Of a DNA stretch of 64,000 bases, positions 42,246-49,432 are shown piece after piece. A model generated the notes under the pieces. That model made no database searches. It had not been told where the DNA came from and saw only the letters and a program-made list of their open reading frames with translations. Source of the stretch: Exiguobacterium aestuarii (lineage in GTDB: Bacteria; Bacillota; Bacilli; Exiguobacteriales; Exiguobacteriaceae). The stretch spans positions 124,001-188,000 of the forward strand of contig NZ_JAIVAC010000002.1 in assembly GCF_020171655.1 (NCBI RefSeq), written 5' to 3'. A program made the position numbers and the translations under genes. The stretch's first letter is position 1. Every line of letters starts with the position of its first letter.

Positions 42246-44162
42246 TCATTTTCGGTTAGAGTGCTCTTGTTTCTTTCTTTCTCGAATCTCTTTCTCCACT
42301 CGTCGTAACGCTTTTTTTGATCCTCGTGCAAAGTCGTGCGCTTCCTTTCGTTCTTGATACGTCGTAAACAACGTATCCAAATCATAGTCAGCCGGATAAA
42401 GTTCCGTTGCCCGTGCTTCTAACCGGACACGACGACTCGGCAACTCTATATACTCTGCATCCACAAACACTCGTACATGCCGACGCGATGCATCAAACGA
42501 ATAAACAAGACCGACTTGATTCGTCTCGAGTAGACGAACACGGTCACCTTTTTCAAAACGCTCTGCTTCTTCAAGTGGTACCACTTCCACTTCTCGCGTT
42601 ATTTTAGATTCATCGACTTTCGTAGTGTCATACGTTTTCTCGTTCATGTAACGAGATGCCTGTTTGAGAATCGCTTCCGGCAACTTCATCTTACGAGCGA
42701 TAAATAAGGCGTTGCTGTCGCCAGACTGCCCCATGAGAAGTCTGTATTTCGGTTCGAGCGTTTCCGGGTCAAACTGCATCGCAGCGTTCATGAAATCTGG
42801 ATGCGCTTCAGAATACGATTTGATTTCTCCATAATGCGTCGACGCCACAACGATTGCGCCCCGTTTATATGCCGCTTCTAAAATGGCAATCGCAAGAGCG
42901 GCCCCCTCATTCGGTTCCGTCCCACTTCCGATTTCGTCGAATAACAAGAGCGAACGTTTTCCTGCAGTTTGCATGATTTTCGCCACATTGTGCATGTGTG
43001 CCGAGAACGTACTGAGCGCCGACTCCAAATTCTGATTGTCTCCAATATCGACGAACACCTCATTGAATGTCGAGATAACCGTATCGGGATGGGCAGGAAT
43101 ATGCAGACCCGTCATCGTCATGAGACTGAGGAGTCCAATCGTTTTCAATACGACCGTCTTTCCGCCGGCGTTCGGTCCCGTGATAATCAAGCCGCGATAG
43201 TCCGTACCGATGGCAAAATCGAGTGGCACAGCGCTTTCTAAGAGCGGATGGCGTACTCGTTTCAATTGGATGCGCCCGGTCGCATTCACATGCGGTGTCA
43301 CGCCATCGATGGACTGACTGTACTTCCCTTTGGCGAAGACCATATCGTACTGGGCGATGACGTCGAGCGTCGCCTCGATGTCAGGAAGGACTTCTGCCAC
43401 CGCTCCTGTCAACGTCGCTAGTACTTGATACACTTCTACCGCTTCTTCCGTACGTTTGACGACGAGTTCGGCGTTCAATTTTGAAATGGCTTCCGGTTCG
43501 ATAAAGACCGTCGTGCCGCGATTCGATGTGTCCACAATCGTACCTGCTACTTTATGCTTATATGAAGCTTTGATTGGAATGGTGAAGCGGTCTTGTTTTT
43601 TCGTGACGAATCCGTCTTGAATCATCTCACGATTGGCGGCGCTCTTCAAAAATTTGGCTAACCGCTCCTCGATGCGTCCTTCCAAAATATCGACTTGTTT
43701 TCGGATTCGTTTCAACTCTTTTGACGCCTCATCGACGACCTGACCGGCTCGAATCGCTTGCGTGATGTCTTCTTCGAGCGTTCGCCATTCGCCCATTCCG
43801 GCAGCATATGCGGATAAGAGTGGTGCGAAAAATTCATGTTCGAGCATGAATCGCTTCAGCTTGCGCGCGCCACGTAAAAACTCCGCGACTGCTTCGAGCT
43901 CGGTTGCTTCGAGTTGAATCCCTCGCTGTAGTTTCCCGATGATGGTTTCCATATCAGATACCCCGATGAATGGTACATGTGACGTCGCATCTAAAATCGC
44001 ACGAGCTTCAGACGTTTCTTGCAGACGCTTCTTCACCGTCGCAATATGGCTCGTCGGACGTTGCTGTCTGAGTAGTCGTCTTCCAAATCCGCTGATGCAG
44101 AAACGCTCTACTTTTGTCATCAATTCATTGTATTGTAATTTTTCAAATGTTTGTTCGTTCAT
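42246..44162 (-). CDS. MutS2-like ATPase lacking the Smr domain
   Basis: 638 residues. MutS core and clamp (about 1-290, with the RFTIPIKASYKHKVAGTIVDTSNRGTTVFIEP block), then an ATPase domain with Walker A GPNAGGKT (329-336), Walker B LLLFDEIGSGTEP (D409-E410) and a STHYGEIK switch. Full MutS2 proteins are about 780 residues and end in a KOW and Smr nuclease region. Here the C-terminus stops after a short KOW-like strand set (GDRVRLLETNQVGLVYSF) and a basic tail. It is therefore a paralogue group without Smr, perhaps acting on ribosomes or DNA structures. GAGGAGAG precedes the ATG. Confidence 0.88.
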   Translation of the reverse strand: MNEQTFEKLQYNELMTKVERFCISGFGRRLLRQQRPTSHIATVKKRLQETSEARAILDATSHVPFIGVSDMETIIGKLQRGIQLEATELEAVAEFLRGARKLKRFMLEHEFFAPLLSAYAAGMGEWRTLEEDITQAIRAGQVVDEASKELKRIRKQVDILEGRIEERLAKFLKSAANREMIQDGFVTKKQDRFTIPIKASYKHKVAGTIVDTSNRGTTVFIEPEAISKLNAELVVKRTEEAVEVYQVLATLTGAVAEVLPDIEATLDVIAQYDMVFAKGKYSQSIDGVTPHVNATGRIQLKRVRHPLLESAVPLDFAIGTDYRGLIITGPNAGGKTVVLKTIGLLSLMTMTGLHIPAHPDTVISTFNEVFVDIGDNQNLESALSTFSAHMHNVAKIMQTAGKRSLLLFDEIGSGTEPNEGAALAIAILEAAYKRGAIVVASTHYGEIKSYSEAHPDFMNAAMQFDPETLEPKYRLLMGQSGDSNALFIARKMKLPEAILKQASRYMNEKTYDTTKVDESKITREVEVVPLEEAERFEKGDRVRLLETNQVGLVYSFDASRRHVRVFVDAEYIELPSRRVRLEARATELYPADYDLDTLFTTYQERKEAHDFARGSKKALRRVEKEIRERKKQEHSNRK

Positions 44163-44203
44163 GTGTCTCTCTCCTCAAATTGTAGAATCGAGATACCGCG
44201 CAA

Positions 44204-44235
44204 ACAAAAAAGCGTCGGTCGATGACGACCAACGC
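44204..44235 (-). terminator. Terminator in the leader of the MutS2-like gene
   Basis: On the minus strand GCGTTGGTCG and CGACCGACGC form a 10-bp stem with one G-U pair and loop TCAT, followed by T6. It lies about 45 nt upstream of the start codon in the 5' leader, so it can stop transcription before the gene. Confidence 0.8.
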
Positions 44236-44350
44236 AAAAAGACAGACCGGTGTCTGGCAGTTTTTGATGGGCGGTATCTGTAACGGAACATGACGGCATG
44301 ACAAAAAGACGTGTCATCCGACATTTTTCAGTTCGTTAGGCAGATACAAC
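44205..44350 (-). ncRNA. Structured leader RNA candidate (or terminated small RNA) upstream of the MutS2-like gene
   Basis: The 458-bp gap 44163-44620 contains no gene. In its left half, GTATCTG (44274-44280) pairs with CAGATAC (44341-44347), followed directly by TAACG-AAC against GTTCGTTA with small bulges. Inside that helix, CGGCATGACA (44294-44303) pairs with TGTCATCCG (44312-44320). The downstream part forms the terminator at 44204-44235, with a small AGACA/TGTCT stem between. Together this looks like an RNA with an attenuator arrangement. It does not carry the T-box sequence or any riboswitch core I recognise. Confidence 0.5.
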
Positions 44351-44429
44351 CTCACTCATCAACATGCAACACCTTTCTTCAATAGATTCGCCCTTACTAT
44401 ACAATAGATTCAGTACCTTGTAAAATTTT

Positions 44430-44443
44430 AGAGAACGCTTTCA
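44430..44443. promoter_or_regulatory. cre site upstream of the PTS operon
   Basis: Read on the minus strand, TGAAAGCGTTCTCT matches TGWAANCGNTNWCA at every specified position but the last. It lies just upstream of the PTS -35 element. CcpA could regulate the PTS operon, the divergent MutS2-like gene, or both. Confidence 0.6.
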
Positions 44444-44452
44444 AAAAAAGAC

Positions 44453-44481
44453 TTGTGTCTCAAATCCACACATGTTATGTT
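44453..44481 (+). promoter_or_regulatory. PTS operon promoter
   Basis: -35 TTGTGT (44453-44458) and -10 TATGTT (44476-44481) with a 17-nt spacer. A start near 44488 would give a leader of about 130 nt that includes the antiterminator switch. Confidence 0.5.
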
Positions 44482-44503
44482 GAACGTGAAGAAACGAATA
44501 GCG

Positions 44504-44587
44504 ATCACATGTGACTGATTCGATCAGGCATGGGGTAAGACGTACGGTGCATGCCACCCGTCTATACTCCATGCCTGTTTTGTTTTT
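44504..44587 (+). promoter_or_regulatory. GlcT-type RAT antiterminator overlapping an intrinsic terminator
   Basis: The RAT hairpin has CTGAT (44515-44519) and ATCAG (44523-44527) with loop TCG, flanked by CATG on each side (44508-44511 and 44529-44532). The core closely resembles, from memory, the ptsG RAT bound by GlcT. Its 3' part overlaps CAGGCATGG (44525-44533), which pairs with CCATGCCTG (44569-44577) in a long terminator stem with an inner AGACG/CGTCT helix, followed by TTTTGTTTTT. The two folds exclude each other, so bound antiterminator allows transcription of the PTS genes. Confidence 0.85.
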
Positions 44588-44620
44588 CCTCGTTTTGCGT
44601 TAAGAAAGGATGTAGAAGAT

Positions 44621-45109
44621 ATGCTATGGAATAAGTTCATGAATCGACACAAACCGACACTGCACTCGCCAATGGAAGGAGACGTTATTCCACTCGATCA
44701 AGTAGCGGACCCGGTCTTCAGTGAAAAGATGATGGGTGATGGCATTGCCATCACCCCGACAGACGGAGCAGTCGTCTCACCAGCTGACGGAGAAATCGTA
44801 CAAATCGCTCCGACCAAGCACGCTATCGGTATTCGGACCGAGGATGGGGCTGAGATTTTAATTCACGTCGGACTCGACACCGTCGAACTCGAAGGTCGAC
44901 CGTTCGATCTCCGTGTAGATGTAGGTGACCACGTGAAAACAGGACAGCTGTTAATGACAGCCGACTTGGACCAAATCCATCAAGCTGGTAAAGACACGGT
45001 CACGCCAATGGTCGTGACGAATGGTGGCGCGCTTGCCCATCATTACGCCTTCACATTCACGAAGGAAGCCGTTCCGGGTAAGACAATTATCGCCCGAGTG
45101 GAAGCGTGA
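44621..45109 (+). CDS. crr: PTS glucose-type EIIA component
   Basis: 162 residues, usual size for a free IIA-Glc domain. The phosphorylated histidine is H82 in EILIHVGLDTVEL and its partner is H67 in KHAIGI. It takes phosphate from HPr and passes it to the IIB domain of the transporter encoded two genes downstream, in the cytosol. The ribosome-binding site AAAGGA lies rather far (about 11 nt) from the ATG. Expression is expected to depend on the RAT switch in its leader. Confidence 0.93.
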   Translation: MLWNKFMNRHKPTLHSPMEGDVIPLDQVADPVFSEKMMGDGIAITPTDGAVVSPADGEIVQIAPTKHAIGIRTEDGAEILIHVGLDTVELEGRPFDLRVDVGDHVKTGQLLMTADLDQIHQAGKDTVTPMVVTNGGALAHHYAFTFTKEAVPGKTIIARVEA

Positions 45110-45129
45110 CTCCGAAACAAGGAGGACAC

Positions 45130-45978
45130 ATGATTAAGATTAAAAAGATTCTAAACAACAATGCGGTCATCGTCTCGGACGATGGGGAAGAAAAGATTGC
45201 GATTGGACCTGGCGTCGCCTTTAAAAAAGCGAAGAATGACATCGTGAATCCCCATAAAATTGAAAAATTGTTCATCATGCCGGAAAACGACAAGTTTCAA
45301 CAGTTGTTGAGTCGAATCCCAGTTGAACATTTTACCGTTTCCGAAGACATTATTTCGTACGCAGAAAAACGGCTTGAGACATCGTTCAATGAACATATCC
45401 ACATCGTCTTGACCGACCATATCTCATTTGCCATTGAGCGAGAGATGGAAGGCATCTCACTCCGGAACAAACTGTTGAACGAGATTAAAATCCTTTATCG
45501 GAATGAGTACGAGATTGGATTATGGGCGATTGAACACATCGCAGAAAAATTGAACGTCCAAATGCCGAAAGACGAAGCCGCGTTCATCGCGCTTCATATC
45601 CATACGATGAAAGTGAAAGGAGGTGATTTACGCAAGACGGTCAAACAGACAACGATTGTCCGCGACATGATTCAATCGATTTCACGGCGACTCGATGTAT
45701 CCATTGAAGAAGATGACTTATCCTATCAACGATTATTAACCCATTTACGGTTCGTCATGGATCGGGTCAACCATTACGATCATCACACGATTGATGAAGA
45801 CATGCTCCGCATGATTCAGACGAAATTCACGTCTGCTTATGCGTGCGCATCTGATGTCGCAAAAGAAATGGAAGAGACATATGGCATCGTCTTGCCCGAG
45901 TCAGAACTTGGCTATATTACGCTCCACATTCAACGCCTACAAGATCAACACCACCAAAAAGGAGGAAATCAAAAATGA
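45130..45978 (+). CDS. glcT: BglG/GlcT-family transcription antiterminator
   Basis: 282 residues. RNA-binding CAT domain (1-57, MIKIKKILNNNAVIVSDDGEEKIAIGPGVAFKK), then two PRD domains with conserved phospho-His contexts (TDHISFAI and IALHIHTM in the first; VNHYDHHTID and ITLHIQRL in the second). It binds the RAT to prevent termination and is switched by PTS phosphorylation. The upstream RAT resembles the GlcT target, which supports the GlcT name, though a LicT-like protein cannot be excluded. AAGGAGGACAC precedes the ATG at 45130. Its stop overlaps the IIBC gene. Confidence 0.9.
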   Translation: MIKIKKILNNNAVIVSDDGEEKIAIGPGVAFKKAKNDIVNPHKIEKLFIMPENDKFQQLLSRIPVEHFTVSEDIISYAEKRLETSFNEHIHIVLTDHISFAIEREMEGISLRNKLLNEIKILYRNEYEIGLWAIEHIAEKLNVQMPKDEAAFIALHIHTMKVKGGDLRKTVKQTTIVRDMIQSISRRLDVSIEEDDLSYQRLLTHLRFVMDRVNHYDHHTIDEDMLRMIQTKFTSAYACASDVAKEMEETYGIVLPESELGYITLHIQRLQDQHHQKGGNQK

Positions 45979-47465
45979 TGAACTTTTTCCAACGTCTCGG
46001 ACGTTCCCTCATGTTACCGGTTGCCGTACTTCCTGCTGCCGCGATTCTCATGGGGATTGGTTATTGGATTGACCCAGTCGGCTGGGGATCTGAAAACATT
46101 GCAGCTGCATTCTTAATTAAAGCGGGTGCGGCGATTATCGATAACATTCCAATTCTTTTCGCAGTCGGGGTCGCTCTCGGAATGGCTAAAAACCGCGATG
46201 GTTCTGCAGCACTCAGTGGACTCGTCGCCTTCTTGACCGTCACAACACTTCTCTCTGCTGGCACGGTCGCCTTATTCCAAGGTGTGGATGTCGAAGCCGT
46301 CAACCCAGCATTCGGCAAGATTGCCAACGCATTCGTCGGGATTCTTTCTGGTCTCGTCGCTGCTTCGATGTACAACCGCTTTAGTCACGTCAAATTACCG
46401 GATGCCCTCGCGTTCTTTAGTGGAAAGCGTCTCGTTCCAATCATGACGGCATTCTCGATGATTCTCGTATCGGTCGCGCTCTACTTCATCTGGCCGGTCG
46501 TTTACACAGGCCTCGTTGGATTCGGGGAATCGATTTCTAAACTTGGCGCATTTGGTGCCGGACTTTACGGATTCTTCAACCGTCTCTTGATCCCAACCGG
46601 ACTTCACCACGCCCTCAACTCAGTCTTCTGGTTCGACGTCGCAGGGATTAACGACATCGGAAACTTCTGGTCGGGTGAAGGTGAGAAAGGTGTAACGGGA
46701 ATGTACCAAGCGGGTTACTTCCCAATCATGATGTTCGGTCTCCCGGCCGCAGCACTTGCGATGTACCATACAGCGAAGACAAAACGTAAAAAACAAGCAG
46801 CCTCACTTCTTCTCGCAGCTGCATTCGCTTCATTCTTTACAGGGGTAACTGAACCACTCGAGTTCTCGTTCATGTTCCTCGCACCAGTTCTTTACCTTGT
46901 ACACGCAGTCCTTACAGGAATCTCGCTCTTTATCGCGGCAACGTTCCAATGGACAGCCGGTTTCGGATTCAGCGCAGGACTCGTTGACTTCGTGTTAAGC
47001 TCACGCTTGCCGCTCGCAAACCAACCGTATATGCTACTCGTTCAAGGTCTCGTGTTTGCAGTCATCTACTACGCAATCTTCCGCTTCATGATTGTGAAGC
47101 TCAACTTGGCAACACCAGGTCGTGAACCGGATGAAGTCGTGGATGCAGTCGCAAGTGAAACGACAGACGGCGAAACGAAAGTCGCACCGGTGGCTTCTGC
47201 TTCAGGTAACGAATTCTCAGTTATGGCGAACATGATTTATGACGGTCTCGGCGGTGACAGCAACGTCACAGGAATCGAGTCTTGCATCACACGCCTACGC
47301 GTCGATGTCAAAGACATGGATACCGTCAACCAAGATCAAATCAAGAAAGCCGGCATCCCTGGCGTTAAAGTCGTCAGCCCGAATCATATTCAAGTCATCG
47401 TCGGTACAAACGTTCAGTTCGTCCTCGATGAGATTGAAAAAATTCGTAGCCACCGCGCCGGATAA
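45975..47465 (+). CDS. PTS EIIBC transporter, N-acetylglucosamine (NagE)-type
   Basis: 496 residues. The IIC membrane domain (1-375) has NagE-like blocks FFQRLGRSLMLPVAVLPAAAIL, RLLIPTGLHHALNSVFWF, GYFPIMMFGLPAAALAMY and TGVTEPLEFSFMFLAP. An acidic linker leads to a IIB domain (about 415-496) with the phospho-Cys in IESCITRLR. It imports and phosphorylates an amino sugar, probably N-acetylglucosamine, or glucose. IIA comes from the first gene of the operon. The sequence fits NagE better than PtsG, yet the RAT is of GlcT type. The ATG overlaps the glcT stop (ATGA). Confidence 0.9.
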   Translation: MMNFFQRLGRSLMLPVAVLPAAAILMGIGYWIDPVGWGSENIAAAFLIKAGAAIIDNIPILFAVGVALGMAKNRDGSAALSGLVAFLTVTTLLSAGTVALFQGVDVEAVNPAFGKIANAFVGILSGLVAASMYNRFSHVKLPDALAFFSGKRLVPIMTAFSMILVSVALYFIWPVVYTGLVGFGESISKLGAFGAGLYGFFNRLLIPTGLHHALNSVFWFDVAGINDIGNFWSGEGEKGVTGMYQAGYFPIMMFGLPAAALAMYHTAKTKRKKQAASLLLAAAFASFFTGVTEPLEFSFMFLAPVLYLVHAVLTGISLFIAATFQWTAGFGFSAGLVDFVLSSRLPLANQPYMLLVQGLVFAVIYYAIFRFMIVKLNLATPGREPDEVVDAVASETTDGETKVAPVASASGNEFSVMANMIYDGLGGDSNVTGIESCITRLRVDVKDMDTVNQDQIKKAGIPGVKVVSPNHIQVIVGTNVQFVLDEIEKIRSHRAG

Positions 47466-47471
47466 ACGTCG

Positions 47472-47497
47472 AAAGCCACCTCATTCAGGTGGCTTTT
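47472..47497. terminator. Terminator of the PTS operon
   Basis: AAAGCCACCT (47472-47481) and AGGTGGCTTT (47487-47496), a perfect 10-bp stem with loop CATTC and a short T run. It also reaches the stop of the convergent small gene. Confidence 0.85.
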
Positions 47498-47681
47498 CTT
47501 GTTTTTGTGCATAGTGTTTATAGAATTGAATGAAGTAATAGAGAAAAATCCATGGCAAGATGTATTGCGTAAGCCACATGAAAATCTTGAGTACTATATG
47601 TACAATATATGGTCCTAGTCCCAATAAAAATAATGCGACTAGTAAAGCGACTCCTAAACCTATGTATATCTTTTTATCCAA
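47481..47681 (-). CDS. Hypothetical small two-helix membrane protein
   Basis: 66 residues from a TTG start at 47681 with AAGGGGGTG upstream. Two hydrophobic helices (about 5-25 and 30-52: IYIGLGVALLVALFLLGLGPYI, IFMWLTQYILPWIFLYYFI) and a charged tail QKQEKPPE. Family not recognised. A longer reading from 47774 would run into the insertion sequence end and is rejected. The IS now separates it from whatever stood upstream, so its promoter may have changed. Confidence 0.55.
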   Translation of the reverse strand: MDKKIYIGLGVALLVALFLLGLGPYIVHIVLKIFMWLTQYILPWIFLYYFIQFYKHYAQKQEKPPE

Positions 47682-47720
47682 CTCATCCACCCCCTTATTT
47701 TCCCAATTCAGTGTAACACA

Positions 47721-47729
47721 AAGAGCCTG
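47721..47729 (-). terminator. Left half of a terminator stem split by the insertion sequence
   Basis: AAGAGCCTG at 47721-47729 is the exact complement of CAGGCTCTT at 49423-49431. Joined without the IS, they form a 9-bp stem with an 11-nt loop just after htpX. On the minus strand this arm is followed by TTTGTGTT. Confidence 0.7.
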
Positions 47730-47743
47730 CCCCAACTGATATG

Positions 47744-47805
47744 CTCCCCAATAGGTAGACAGATGAAATAACAAATCTGTTTATTCTATTGGGGAGTGTT
47801 TTTTT
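47744..47805 (+). terminator. Hairpin and T run inside the left end of the IS
   Basis: CTCCCCAATAG (47744-47754) pairs perfectly with CTATTGGGGAG (47786-47796), with an inner ACAGAT/ATCTGT stem and then a T run that reaches the orfA start codon at 47806. GGGGAG in the 3' arm is the only candidate ribosome-binding site. Transcripts entering from outside would end here or hide the orfA start. Confidence 0.7.
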
Positions 47806-48473
47806 ATGGCGAGAAGTCGGCATTCGATCGAACAAAAGCTGAGTGCGCTGCGCATGATGGAGGAAATACCTGGAAGGAGATCATGGAGACCCATGACGTC
47901 TCTAGGGACACCCTTCAGTTATGGAAAGTGAAATTCGATACCGGCGGGATCGATGCGTTGAAGGAGTCGAAGACATGTAAACTGTACACCAAGGAACAGA
48001 AGATCGCGGCCGTCCGTGACTATCTCGGTGGTCTCACTAAACTGGAGACCCTCTCCAAACATCAAATCAGTCACTGGTCTGTTCTTCACAGGTGGATTAA
48101 GAAGTATACTGGTCATAGCGAGTTAACAGATTCGAGAAAAGGGATGGATCGAGCTATGGCAAAAGGAAGAAAGACCACATTCGAGGAACGCATGGAAATC
48201 GTCAGGTATTGCCTGGACAATGGACGGAACTATCAACGGACGGCCGAGGTATTCGCCGTGTCGTACCAACAGGTCTATGGCTGGACGAAAAAATATGACG
48301 CCGACGGCGTGCACGGGCTCGAGGACCGGCGTGGACGGACGAAGCAAGAAGAGGAACTGACCAACGAGGAGAAGCTCGAACGTCGCATCCAACAGATCGA
48401 GCGGGAGAACGAGCGCCTTCGGGCCGAGAACCTGTTCCTAAAAAAGTTAGAGGAGATCGAGAGGAGAGGTTGA
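47806..48473 (+). pseudogene. IS3-family transposase OrfA, frameshifted near the N-terminus
   Basis: The ATG at 47806 starts MARSRHSIEQKLSALRMMEE, the expected OrfA opening, but the frame then fails. The sequence continues in the -1 frame from about 47866 as NTWKEIMETHDVSRDTLQLW through two helix-turn-helix units to a coiled-coil end (RRIQQIERENERLRAENLFLKKL). One missing base around 47860-47866 explains this. OrfA binds the IS ends and, fused to OrfB by -1 frameshifting at AAAAAAG (48440-48446), makes the active transposase. With the shift the copy is likely inactive, unless a GTG at 47796 is used or the base is a sequencing error. Confidence 0.75.
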
Positions 48474-49369
48474 TCAGCCAGATCCGGCTACAATTGCGTT
48501 ACACGGCCATCAAGGAAATGTCGACAATGGACGCGTTCTCCGTCGTGCTCCTGTGTGAGATCGCTCAGGTCTCACGGGCCGCCTACTATAAATGGTTGAA
48601 GCGTACCGTCTCGGTACGCGAGGAAGAGAACATGAGCCTACTGGAGGACATCCGCCTCCTCTACGACCAGGTGAACGGGACCTACGGCTATCGACGGATC
48701 ACCATGACGGTCAACCGCAGACGACACCAGCATGGCCTGCCGGCATACAACGAGAAGCGCATCTATCGTCTCATGCGCATCCATGAGATTCGTTCGGTCA
48801 TCCGCCAGAAGCGCAAACGGTACAAAAAGTCGTCTCCACAGCATGTGGCCGAGAACCTGATGAACCGGGAATTCAGCGCGTCCCGACCGGACGAGAAATG
48901 GTGCACCGACGTCACCGAGTTCAAATATGGCGCCGGGAAGAAGGCGTATCTGAGCGCAATCATTGACCTCTATGACGGCTCGATCGTCGCCTATCGCGTC
49001 GGGAAGTCCAACAACAACGGACTCGTCTTCCAGACGATGATGCCAGCGATTGCGGGGCTCCGTACAGGAGCGAGTCCGATGATCCATAGTGACCGAGGAT
49101 ATCAATACACATCGAAAGGGTTCAAACGCATAATAGAAGACGCAGGACTGACCCACAGCATGTCCCGGGTCGGACGTTGCATCGACAACGCCCCAATCGA
49201 GAGCTTTTGGGGTACCCTGAAAGTCGAGATGTACTACCTGCGTGAGTTTCAGGCCTATAGCGAACTCACGTCGGCCATCGAGGCCTACATATCGTTCTAC
49301 AACCATGACCGTTTCCAGAAACGGCTAAACGGCTTGAGCCCTGTCGAATACAGGTCTCAAGCCGCCTAG
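48470..49369 (+). CDS. IS3-family transposase OrfB (DDE integrase domain)
   Basis: 299 residues from a TTG at 48470, normally read as an OrfAB fusion after -1 slippage on AAAAAAG. HTH_21-type segment LLYDQVNGTYGYRRITMTVNRR, then the rve integrase core with the DD(35)E triad D147 (WCTDVTEF), D208 (IHSDRGYQ) and E244 (DNAPIESFWGTLK). It is intact, ends in FYNHDRFQKRLNGLSPVEYR and catalyses cutting and joining of IS ends. IS150-group placement is by motif resemblance. Confidence 0.95.
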   Translation: MISQIRLQLRYTAIKEMSTMDAFSVVLLCEIAQVSRAAYYKWLKRTVSVREEENMSLLEDIRLLYDQVNGTYGYRRITMTVNRRRHQHGLPAYNEKRIYRLMRIHEIRSVIRQKRKRYKKSSPQHVAENLMNREFSASRPDEKWCTDVTEFKYGAGKKAYLSAIIDLYDGSIVAYRVGKSNNNGLVFQTMMPAIAGLRTGASPMIHSDRGYQYTSKGFKRIIEDAGLTHSMSRVGRCIDNAPIESFWGTLKVEMYYLREFQAYSELTSAIEAYISFYNHDRFQKRLNGLSPVEYRSQAA

Positions 49370-49422
49370 TTTGGTTTTTATTATTTGCCCTGTCTACTTG
49401 ACGGGGAGCAGTTCAAACCGGA

Positions 49423-49431
49423 CAGGCTCTT
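49423..49431 (-). terminator. Right half of the split htpX terminator stem
   Basis: CAGGCTCTT directly after the htpX stop is the partner of AAGAGCCTG at 47721-47729. After the insertion the two arms are about 1.7 kb apart, so this terminator should no longer work. Confidence 0.65.
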
Positions 49432-49432
49432 C

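Larger units (their letters stand above)
47737..49415 (+). mobile_element. IS3-family (IS150-like) insertion sequence
   Basis: 1679 bp. Both ends start TGA and share an imperfect inverted repeat (26 of 36 positions), with GCTCCCC and GTAGACAG blocks. The element is flanked on both sides by AAC (47734-47736 and 49416-49418), a 3-bp target duplication. It carries orfA and orfB with a programmed frameshift heptamer AAAAAAG at 48440-48446. GC content is higher than that of the host genes. The clean target duplication argues for a relatively recent arrival. Confidence 0.93.

Noticed and set aside
44163-44400. T-box riboswitch before the MutS2-like gene
   Set aside because: There is a terminator and extensive folding, but no AGGGTGGNACCGCG-type T-box sequence and no aminoacyl or amino acid gene downstream.
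47682-47774. Longer start for the small protein before the IS
   Set aside because: The extension runs into the left inverted repeat of the insertion sequence, so it cannot be the ancestral start.
48638-49306. A 222-codon open frame antisense to the transposase orfB
   Set aside because: It lies wholly opposite a transposase with an intact DDE core, has no ribosome-binding site and reads as a His/Val/Asp-rich shadow.
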